NCBI GenBank assembly: GCA_017561715.1
Contig: JAFZBN010000003.1
Span: 62,001-126,000, forward strand
Direction: 5' to 3'
DNA: 64,000 bases
Source of the DNA: Clostridiales bacterium
GTDB lineage: Bacteria; Bacillota; Clostridia; Saccharofermentanales; Saccharofermentanaceae
Positions within the stretch are counted from its first letter, which is position 1. Every line of letters begins with the position of its first letter. Shown piece by piece: positions 16,519 to 23,409 of this stretch. Under the pieces are notes generated by a model. The model was not told the DNA's origin. It was given only the letters and a program-made list of their open reading frames with translations, and did not search any database. A program made the translations under genes and the position numbers.

Positions 16519-18888
16519 TTACACTTTCACTTCGTACAAGAGTCTGACCCTGAGTTTTCTATACCAGGGTTGCTTTCTTCGCAGTTTTCCCAGACCGATA
16601 CGAATGCTCTTTTTCAGTTCGTCAAGTTCTTCTTCCGTGATACCTTTTTCACTGAAGACGGCTTTCTGCGCCAGGAACTTCGTCTTGAAAAGCGGCTTTC
16701 CGCGCCACTTCTTTCCGATCCACATGAAGTAACGGTAGTATGCCCTCGCGCGAGCATTTACATTTTTCTGATGGAATGCCCTTATCCACATCAGCGTATA
16801 CACGCTCTTGATGATCACGACCAGAAGAATGACGGAAAGCGCGATCAAAAGTCCTGTACGGTGTTTTTTGAGCCACTTGAAAGCGGCATTCTCTTTCGCC
16901 GGTCCATTTGATCCGCCGGATCCCAAAGACGGATTTGTTCCGCCCGGACCGGTCTGCGCATTTCCTCCGCCGGCAGGAGTTACGGTCGGTTTCACGCCAC
17001 CTGCTCCGGGTGTCGGAGAAGTTCCCGGGTTCGGCGTACCTGTCGGTGTCGTTCCCGGTGCCGCAAGACCGTATTCCGTCATCAAGGCAGCAAGGCCGTA
17101 AGCATCTTCCGCCGCTTTGTTTCCCGGTGTCGGATCAGAAAGGATCCAGCCGTATTCGGGATCAAAGAATTCCAGCCATGCATGAGATTCTTTCGATGTT
17201 ACCGTGCAGCGTATTCCGTCTTCTACGTTCGAAAGCAGATAGCCCGTGGTATAACGGGTAGGCACGTCGAGCATGCGAAGAAGGATTGCCGAGGTAGACG
17301 CATAGTGCACACAGAAACCCGTTTCACTGTCTTTCATGAACCACGCGACGAAATCCTGATCCGTCGGCGGATATGTCGTGTTGACATCATACGGGTGGAT
17401 CTTTCTTACATAATCGGTGACCGCGATGACTTTTTCCATATCGGTCATCGTTGTCGTGCCGTTGTAAAGATCGATATACCAGCCCGGAAGCATCCCGCTG
17501 TCCAGGATCGCCTGACGCGTTTCATCCGGAACTACCAGTGCCGTTTCACGCACATAATCCAGATATTCCTGTGACCAGGACGAAGGATCCCTTCGGATCG
17601 GAACTTCGTCAGACGCATAGTCGATCGTCTGCATGAACGCGCCGTCCGCGACTGATCTTACGTTAAAATCGTTGCTGGTCGTGACTTTGTTCTCATACGT
17701 AGACGGAACCGTATATCCGTCCGTGTAATATGGCGCGAAATAGTAGCCGCCCAGTCCTATCGAATTGACTCTCGTAAAGAACGGCGCCATTTTCGAAGGG
17801 ATCGGATCTTCGGTTGCGTAAATATCTTCCGGATCAGGTTCATTTCCCGAGATCTTCCATTCATGTCCCGTGTAGGTATCACTTGAAGCCGTGCGGATAT
17901 ACATATTTCTCGCGCCGCTCTTCGTAGTATTGCCCGGATTTTTATTTCTTGTTACGTAGAAGACCGTATACTCGGGAGGATTGAAGTTTCCGACGAGGTT
18001 CAGGTCTTCATGGCCGGGGTCGATCTCAACGATCTGGTTGGCGATCGACTCCATGATGATGCTTCCCATATAGGTATCGCTGATCCGGTCGATGTGCGGA
18101 GCGATCGCCTCTCTGGCTTCGTTCGGAACAAGACCGATGAGTTTTCTGATCATGTTCAGCTGCTGAACGGCGACCTTCTGTTGATCATACCTGCTCATCG
18201 GGAAACAGGCGCCCAGGATCAGGATAATGGAAAGTGCGGGAACCATCAGCTTGATAAGTTTCTTGTCGCCCTGATTACGGTCGGCTTTTCGGAAATTCTG
18301 GTAAAGGCAGAGGATCATGGCCATGGCCAGGATGATCTCGCACCAGACCTGCGCGGGGAACATATAGTTCAGCGCGACAGATGAGATAAAGAGCGGAAGG
18401 TATAAGGGCACACACCAGAACGCGCTCTTTCTTCTGCTGATCGCCCATGTCGTCACAAGTGCCGGAAGCACGTTATACGCAACGAGCAGTCCGGTGATGT
18501 CCTTAGACGGCTGTTCTTCAAAGTCCACACTCGGCAGGGCCTTAAACGTAAACTGTCGAAGCACATACTGCAGGTAGTCGATCTGGCTTCGAAGAAAGTT
18601 ATGACGGATGATCAAGTAGAAGAAAAGGAAGATCGACGAGAAGATCACAACGAGCGACAGCCACTTCTTCTTTTCCGTTAAAAGATGGAAGAATGTCGCC
18701 GCGACGGAGAAAATAAGGATCGCCAGAACGACCGGGATCGCCTTGACCGTCAGTTCAGGTTTGTAGGTAGTCGTCAGCATGAACGAGAAGCTGATACCGA
18801 GGAGCACGGAAACAAGAACGGGGAAAACATAGTTCACCGTTTTTGCCGGAACGATCGGTGGTGTGATCTTTACGATATCACGTCTCAT
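16519..18888 (-). CDS. Membrane-anchored transglutaminase-like protease (TgpA family)
   Basis: 789 aa. Six or so N-terminal helices (15-230), an external region with a transglutaminase-like core holding the triad Cys526 (GFCVHYAS), His569 (ESHAWLE) and Asp585 (WILSDPTPG), a low-complexity Pro/Gly/Thr linker (about 605-680), one further helix (about 690-710) and a basic cytosolic tail resembling DUF4129. The external region of about 240-480 is of unknown fold. The start follows GGAGGAG, and the gene overlaps the DUF58 gene by 11 nt. The MoxR-DUF58-transglutaminase arrangement is widespread; members are thought to process or crosslink surface proteins, with MoxR as a chaperone. The natural substrate is unknown. 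Confidence 0.92.
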   Translation of the reverse strand: MRRDIVKITPPIVPAKTVNYVFPVLVSVLLGISFSFMLTTTYKPELTVKAIPVVLAILIFSVAATFFHLLTEKKKWLSLVVIFSSIFLFFYLIIRHNFLRSQIDYLQYVLRQFTFKALPSVDFEEQPSKDITGLLVAYNVLPALVTTWAISRRKSAFWCVPLYLPLFISSVALNYMFPAQVWCEIILAMAMILCLYQNFRKADRNQGDKKLIKLMVPALSIILILGACFPMSRYDQQKVAVQQLNMIRKLIGLVPNEAREAIAPHIDRISDTYMGSIIMESIANQIVEIDPGHEDLNLVGNFNPPEYTVFYVTRNKNPGNTTKSGARNMYIRTASSDTYTGHEWKISGNEPDPEDIYATEDPIPSKMAPFFTRVNSIGLGGYYFAPYYTDGYTVPSTYENKVTTSNDFNVRSVADGAFMQTIDYASDEVPIRRDPSSWSQEYLDYVRETALVVPDETRQAILDSGMLPGWYIDLYNGTTTMTDMEKVIAVTDYVRKIHPYDVNTTYPPTDQDFVAWFMKDSETGFCVHYASTSAILLRMLDVPTRYTTGYLLSNVEDGIRCTVTSKESHAWLEFFDPEYGWILSDPTPGNKAAEDAYGLAALMTEYGLAAPGTTPTGTPNPGTSPTPGAGGVKPTVTPAGGGNAQTGPGGTNPSLGSGGSNGPAKENAAFKWLKKHRTGLLIALSVILLVVIIKSVYTLMWIRAFHQKNVNARARAYYRYFMWIGKKWRGKPLFKTKFLAQKAVFSEKGITEEELDELKKSIRIGLGKLRRKQPWYRKLRVRLLYEVKV

Positions 18889-19780
18889 CGGTCTCCTCCT
18901 TCGGGATCTTCATGTTCAGGATGCGGATGACCGCTTTATCCAGGTCACGCTGTGACTGGATATCAAAAGCGATCTCTCGTCTCATCGGCGGGAGCACACG
19001 GATCTTATGCGGCAGTTCTTTTTTCAGAAAATAATCCGAAGTGAAAAGCAGCTCGCCCATGCGTCTGTCGAAAATATCCCTATCCTCGGAAAACTCCAGG
19101 AAGACCCTGGCATGGCCGAAACACTCTTCCTGCGGTTCTTTTACCATAAGCGCGTCTTTTTTGGCGGACGCTTTCCAGTGGATGTTCTTGATCGGATCGC
19201 CGATGACATAATCACGGACATCGTAGATCTCCGTGTACGGAGACTGCGATCTTCGAAGTGTCTTTGCCTTAAAGCCGTTAAGATCCGGGATCGCTTCCGG
19301 GATCCTTCTGATCGGCTGGATCAGGACTTCACAGGCGGTCTTGACGTTTTTCTTCGTACAGAAAAGACCGAAAAGATCGTATACTCTTACGCCCTGCACT
19401 TCCATGCGAAAAGCACCGCAATGGGCAGTGTCGATGGGGATCTGGACTTCCGTTTCGCCCTGGGCAAATACACGGTAGGTCTTTGTGTTTCCGGTCATCT
19501 TTTCGGTAACGAGGATGTCGACTCTCGAGATCGAAAGGATCGGAAGATACTTCTGCGTGACCTTCATCTTAAGGACCGCATTATCTCCCATCTTCACGTT
19601 TCTCGGGGCCGTCAGGGTAAGCATATACACACCCTTGCTGAAAAGGCACATGATCAGGGAAAGGACCGGCATGAGAAGTAAAATGCCCAGGCAGAACCAG
19701 GCCAGCCATTGCTGGTAGAAAAGAAAGAATGCTATCGTGCCGAGCAGCGCGACAATGTACAAAAGCCGGTTCTTGAACAT
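18878..19780 (-). CDS. DUF58 domain membrane protein
   Basis: 300 aa. Two N-terminal helices (about 6-50), then a beta-rich stretch and the DUF58 core with YDVRDYVIGDPIKNIHWKAS (about 185-205) and MVKEPQEE, the family's diagnostic block, followed by a von Willebrand factor A-like fold. Middle gene of the MoxR operon: 15 nt after moxR and overlapping the transglutaminase gene, so stoichiometric co-expression is likely. The family is generally taken as a partner of MoxR ATPases; the biochemical role is not established. Confidence 0.93.
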   Translation of the reverse strand: MFKNRLLYIVALLGTIAFFLFYQQWLAWFCLGILLLMPVLSLIMCLFSKGVYMLTLTAPRNVKMGDNAVLKMKVTQKYLPILSISRVDILVTEKMTGNTKTYRVFAQGETEVQIPIDTAHCGAFRMEVQGVRVYDLFGLFCTKKNVKTACEVLIQPIRRIPEAIPDLNGFKAKTLRRSQSPYTEIYDVRDYVIGDPIKNIHWKASAKKDALMVKEPQEECFGHARVFLEFSEDRDIFDRRMGELLFTSDYFLKKELPHKIRVLPPMRREIAFDIQSQRDLDKAVIRILNMKIPKEETDET

Positions 19781-19795
19781 GTGAAGAAAACCTCG

Positions 19796-20728
19796 TCAGA
19801 TCTTCGGGGCAGGTACGGACTTCAGGATCGCCTTGGCGATCTCATCGATCTTGAGTTCGTTGACTTCCGCTTCCGGTGTCAGAAGCAGACGGTGGCACAT
19901 AACAGGTCCGAATACGGCCTGTACGTCACCCGGAACGACGTAGTTCCTGTGGAAGATATATGCATAGGATCTGGCCATGGATGTAAGGGCGAGTGTCGCA
20001 CGCGGGCTGGCACCTCTTTCCAGGTCCTTATGTGTTCTTGTTTTTCCGACCAGAGCGATGATGTAGTCGAGCATCTCATCACTTACGAAAACGCGGCTGA
20101 CTTCATCCTGCATGATCGAAAGCTCCATCGCGCTGCACAGGCGGCGTACGGCAGAGATCGGGTTGAAGCCTTCCTTTCTGGTCTCGAGCATTGCTTTTTC
20201 ATCGGAAGCGGACGGATACCCCATCGAGATACGGATGGCAAAACGGTCCATCTGCGAGTCCGGAAGAAGCGATGTACCGGAAGCGCCCGACGGGTTCTGT
20301 GTCGCGAATACCGTGAACGGCTTCGGAAGCGCGTAAGTGTTGCCGTCGACCGTGACCTGTCCTTCTTCCATGGCTTCCAGAAGCGCGGACTGCGTACGGG
20401 AAGAAGCACGGTTCAGCTCGTCGGCGAGGAAGAGGTTATGGAAGATCGAGCCCGGCTGATACTGCATGGACTGAGTTCTTTTATCGAAGACCGAAAAGCC
20501 TGTGATATCCGAAGGAAGAACGTCAGGGGTAAACTGGACACGTCCGTAGTCCAGTCCCATCGCTCTTGAAAAAGCAACGGCCATCGTCGTTTTTCCGACG
20601 CCCGGAACGTCCTCGATCAGGACATGTCCTCCGGAGAGGATGCCTGCCAGCGCCAGCAGGATGACGTAGTCTTTTCCGCAGATGACTTTTTTGATCTCGG
20701 TAATGATATCATTCGTTTTATCGCTCAT
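19796..20728 (-). CDS. MoxR-family AAA+ ATPase
   Basis: 310 aa. Walker A DVPGVGKTTMA (about residue 40), Walker B LFLADELNRAS with the MoxR-specific continuation TQSALLEAMEEGQV, sensor 1 FATQNPSG, and a C-terminal lid domain with GASPRATLAL. MoxR proteins act as chaperone-like ATPases for the neighbouring DUF58/vWA proteins. First gene of the operon; the start is preceded by GGGGAAG. Nothing in the sequence is unusual for the family. Confidence 0.95.
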   Translation of the reverse strand: MSDKTNDIITEIKKVICGKDYVILLALAGILSGGHVLIEDVPGVGKTTMAVAFSRAMGLDYGRVQFTPDVLPSDITGFSVFDKRTQSMQYQPGSIFHNLFLADELNRASSRTQSALLEAMEEGQVTVDGNTYALPKPFTVFATQNPSGASGTSLLPDSQMDRFAIRISMGYPSASDEKAMLETRKEGFNPISAVRRLCSAMELSIMQDEVSRVFVSDEMLDYIIALVGKTRTHKDLERGASPRATLALTSMARSYAYIFHRNYVVPGDVQAVFGPVMCHRLLLTPEAEVNELKIDEIAKAILKSVPAPKI

Positions 20729-20779
20729 GTTTACTTCCCCGTTTGTTTGTTTTTTCGGTGCTTTTCGAAAAGAAAGATC

Positions 20780-22636
20780 TTATCCCCTGATCGAGAAATA
20801 GGCCTTTCCTTCTTCCATCTTCACACCCTTATATTCCGCCAGTTCGTCGATCGTCACGAGCGTAAATCCCGCGTCGATCAGGGCCGGAACGATGGTCTCG
20901 ACTGCTGTCGCTGTTGTCTCGTAAAGATCGTGCATGAGAACGATGTCGCCGTCACGCACATTGTTCAGTACTTCGTTGATGACATGATCGCTGTCCTTAT
21001 ATTTCCAGTCATTTGTATCGATCGACCAAATGATCATGGGCATACCTACGTTTGCGGACACTGTGGAGTTATAAGAACCTCCGACAGGACGCATGACGAC
21101 CGGACGGATACCGGTCAGGTTGTAAACTGCATCTGCGCAGTCATTGATCTGTGTACTTACCGCATCACCGGAGATCCTGGTCAGCGTCGTGTGATTCCAT
21201 GTGTGGTCACCGATCTGGCATCCCAGATTCACCGCGCGGATGATGCAGTCTCTGTAATTGTTGACGCGGTTACCGACAACAAAGAATGTCGCGTGTGCGC
21301 CATACGGCTCGAGCGCGTCGAGGATACGCATCGTAACATCTGTGTACGGACCGTCGTCAAAGGTAAGCGCGACGACCTTTTCCGGCACTTTCTTTTCGAC
21401 CTGGGTATCGATCCCGTATTCGCTCATCTTCGCGTCGAACGCAGGATCACTTAAGATCGATTCGAGGACTCTTTCTCTGGAAACACCGTTCTTCAGACCG
21501 ATCTTATACGCTTCGATCTTTTCGGGTGCGGCGGATTGTCCGTAGCACACATCAAATACGGCGTTCAGGTATTCGTCATCCGTCGCGAAAAGCGCCATGT
21601 TATCCGGGTTAGAGAGCATCTCAACGATCGCGTCTCTCGTTTTGCCGGAATCTTCGACCGTCTCTGCGACATAGGAATTAAGATCCTCCGCGCTCGGACG
21701 GTTTCCCGTGAATTGCGTATACAGGCGTGTCAGGAAAGAAGTCAGTTCCGGATTCTTATCTCTTGCTTCCGTGATCGTCACGGTGCCGGGCTGGATCCCG
21801 ACGCTGCTGCAGTTGGAAATATAATTCGGATCCGAAGCGATCTGCGATGCGACATAGGTCATCGACATACCGCTGTCGAGCATGCCGAGGTAGCTTTCTT
21901 TTTCAGTCGGATCTGCGGTCCTTCCGAGCATGACGGACGAAAGCACATCGATCGTCGCCTCATCGGACAGGCATCTGGAAGTGAACTCATTGGACTTCAC
22001 GATATCCATAAGCGTCGGGGCCAGTTCTTTTCCATCGGTAAAATACTGGCACCAGATGTTATACTCTTCCGTCACCGGCGTTCTTCCGTACATCTCCTCG
22101 AAAAGCACTTTGACGAAGTTCGTCATCTCGGGATTCTTGTCGCGGCTGTCGAGGTCCGTGATCGTACCGGGCTCGATCTGGTACTGCGCGCAGATCTGCG
22201 CGAACTCGGGAGTTCCCGCCATGTCGGCAATGTAGCGGCGGATCGAGATGCCGCAGTTCAAATAGTAGACGTACGTCTGCTTGGTGGCTTCGTCAGCCGG
22301 TTTTCCGGTCATCGTCTGAGACAGCACGTCGATCGTCTGCTCAGGCGTATAGTTTTTGCGATAGAAATCGTAGCTTTGGGTAAGCATGTCGATCAGACCG
22401 ACAGCTGTGGTGTAACCGTCCTTAAGGTTCCAGTACCAGTAGCCGAAACGCTCGCTGTCAGCTTCTTTGTTGAGGATGGTTTCGTAAGCATAGTCGACGA
22501 AATCCGCAGTGAGGTCTTCTTTTGCGCGCTCGTTCGACGGAACCAGACAGGTGCCGGCAAAAACCGCGATCGTCAGGATCATACAGATGAATCGAAGAAC
22601 GAATCTGACCCCATTAGCAAAAGCTTTCATATACAT
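20780..22636 (-). CDS. Cell-surface polysaccharide deacetylase with N-terminal DUF4214 repeats
   Basis: 618 aa. An N-terminal hydrophobic segment (8-30) acts as signal or anchor. Residues about 45-400 contain at least three DUF4214-like units of about 110 aa, marked by recurring Y-x-x-x-x-x-R-x-P/A-x-x-x-E and D-x-V/I-L-S-x-x-M-x-G patterns. Two of them are separated by near-identical linkers (DSRDKNPEMT / EARDKNPELT). The catalytic NodB domain runs from about 420 to 600: TFDDGP (Asp427, Asp428), HTWNH (His478, His482), RPVGGSYN, WSIDTNDW and VLMHD. All metal ligands and the catalytic base appear intact. NodB enzymes remove N-acetyl (or O-acetyl) groups from peptidoglycan, chitin-like or exopolysaccharides. 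DUF4214 is often found in S-layer-type surface proteins, so the repeats probably position the enzyme in the envelope (inference). Confidence 0.93.
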   Translation of the reverse strand: MYMKAFANGVRFVLRFICMILTIAVFAGTCLVPSNERAKEDLTADFVDYAYETILNKEADSERFGYWYWNLKDGYTTAVGLIDMLTQSYDFYRKNYTPEQTIDVLSQTMTGKPADEATKQTYVYYLNCGISIRRYIADMAGTPEFAQICAQYQIEPGTITDLDSRDKNPEMTNFVKVLFEEMYGRTPVTEEYNIWCQYFTDGKELAPTLMDIVKSNEFTSRCLSDEATIDVLSSVMLGRTADPTEKESYLGMLDSGMSMTYVASQIASDPNYISNCSSVGIQPGTVTITEARDKNPELTSFLTRLYTQFTGNRPSAEDLNSYVAETVEDSGKTRDAIVEMLSNPDNMALFATDDEYLNAVFDVCYGQSAAPEKIEAYKIGLKNGVSRERVLESILSDPAFDAKMSEYGIDTQVEKKVPEKVVALTFDDGPYTDVTMRILDALEPYGAHATFFVVGNRVNNYRDCIIRAVNLGCQIGDHTWNHTTLTRISGDAVSTQINDCADAVYNLTGIRPVVMRPVGGSYNSTVSANVGMPMIIWSIDTNDWKYKDSDHVINEVLNNVRDGDIVLMHDLYETTATAVETIVPALIDAGFTLVTIDELAEYKGVKMEEGKAYFSIRG

Positions 22637-22762
22637 ACCTCTTTACATAAAACTCCACTTAATCAGTATATACTACGCGCATAACAATTAAATGACATAT
22701 ATGCAATTTTCAGGTTACTGATTTTCGCGAAAGATTGTTATAGTTTCAGGAACGATACTTGT

Positions 22763-22791
22763 TTGAAAGCACTAGGGTATGGGGATATATT
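22763..22791 (+). promoter_or_regulatory. Predicted promoter of the small RNA candidate
   Basis: TTGAAA (22763-22768), a 17-nt spacer and TATATT (22786-22791). The start of transcription is expected near 22798. Confidence 0.5.
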
Positions 22792-22797
22792 ATAGAT

Positions 22798-22898
22798 GAA
22801 TAGGTTAACGAGCGAAATGGATTGTTATATTATCCCCAAAAGGAGAACGCTCACATCGGCAGGAGTTGGTTTATGTGTTTCCCAGCTCCTGCTTTTTT
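22798..22898 (+). ncRNA. Candidate small RNA of about 100 nt
   Basis: The unit has its own promoter (TTGAAA-17-TATATT) and ends in a strong terminator. Between them, GAGCG (near 22810) and CGCTC (near 22848) could close a loop holding a purine-rich AAAAGGAGAA segment, which looks like an exposed ribosome-site mimic. No known RNA family (SRP, 6S, tmRNA, RNase P, common riboswitches) was recognised. No downstream plus-strand gene exists before opposing genes, so a riboswitch role is unlikely. The ATG in the unit opens a frame with no ribosome site and protein-like composition is absent. Confidence 0.4.
22859..22898 (+). terminator. Rho-independent terminator of the small RNA candidate
   Basis: An 11-bp stem GCAGGAGTTGG / CCAGCTCCTGC (one G-T pair) with a 12-nt loop, directly followed by six T residues. 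Confidence 0.85.
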
Positions 22899-22915
22899 AT
22901 TTCTTTCAGCAGAGC

Positions 22916-22985
22916 GAAAAAGAAGATCTTCGGCGCGCTTCGCTTCGGACTTCGTCCTCAGAGGCGCACCTCCGATTTCTTTTTC
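22916..22985 (-). repeat. Intergenic hairpin repeat, copy C
   Basis: Outer stem GAAAAAGAA / TTCTTTTTC, middle stem GGcGCGC / GCGCaCC, and inner 4-bp stem GGAC / GTCC closing a 3-nt loop. Read on the minus strand, the asymmetric internal loop is CTCTGA (5' side) and GAAGCGAA (3' side), identical to copies D and E. It lies beyond the alaS-hinT terminator. Confidence 0.75.
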
Positions 22986-23004
22986 TGATCCGTAAGAAAA
23001 CAAA

Positions 23005-23029
23005 AAAGCCGGGAGATCATCCCGGCTTT
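23005..23029 (-). terminator. Terminator of the alaS-hinT operon
   Basis: Perfect 10-bp stem AAAGCCGGGA / TCCCGGCTTT with a 5-nt loop, followed by a T-run on the minus strand, 26 nt after the HIT gene stop. Confidence 0.9.
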
Positions 23030-23054
23030 CTTATTCTTTATTTTCGATCCTTGA

Positions 23055-23396
23055 TCAGATCATCTTCTCGGAAAGCTTCACGCCGCCGAGGATGTGGAAG
23101 TGTACGTGCTTAACTGTCTGACCGCCGAACTCACGGCAGTTGTTGATGACTCTGAATCCTTCGTCGATGCCGGTTGCCTTAACCACTTCCGGGATCGCGT
23201 CGAGGACGTCACCGAGTGCCTCTTTACCCTCTGCGGAAGAGGACATATCGAGGATGTCATCAAAGTGCTTTTTCGGAACGATCAAGACATGTACCGGAGT
23301 TGCCGGGTTGATGTCCTTAAAAGCCAGGACCTTGTCGTTCTCAAATACTTTGGTGGAAGGGATCTTGCCTTCTACGATATCACAGAATAAACACAT
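23055..23396 (-). CDS. hinT: HIT-family nucleotide-binding protein (HinT-like)
   Basis: 113 aa. Start placed at the ATG of MCLFCDIV, 4 nt after a perfect AAGGAGG; a further-upstream in-frame ATG at 23432 would overlap alaS and has no ribosome site. The protein is a full HIT domain: N-terminal CLFCDIVEGKIP, central INPATPVHVLIVPKKH, and the catalytic histidine triad HVHFHILGG near the C-terminus. HinT proteins hydrolyse nucleoside phosphoramidates, including adenylates made by aminoacyl-tRNA synthetases, which makes its place 13 nt after alaS meaningful. The two Cys residues at 2 and 5 with downstream His could bind zinc as in several bacterial HinTs. Likely co-transcribed with alaS. Confidence 0.95.
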   Translation of the reverse strand: MCLFCDIVEGKIPSTKVFENDKVLAFKDINPATPVHVLIVPKKHFDDILDMSSSAEGKEALGDVLDAIPEVVKATGIDEGFRVINNCREFGGQTVKHVHFHILGGVKLSEKMI

Positions 23397-23409
23397 ACGT
23401 TTTTCCTCC

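Larger units (their letters stand above)
22637..23054. other. 418-nt non-coding region: small RNA candidate, hairpin repeat and terminator
   Basis: No credible protein gene. From left to right it holds the upstream region of the deacetylase gene (possible -10 TATACT on the minus strand near 22670), a complete plus-strand promoter-to-terminator unit (22763-22898), hairpin repeat C (22916-22985), and the terminator of the alaS-hinT operon (23005-23029). Confidence 0.7.

Noticed and set aside
22796-23113. Open frame of 105 codons in the non-coding gap
   Set aside because: No ribosome site, crosses a terminator and a hairpin repeat, and its product is low in normal protein pattern.
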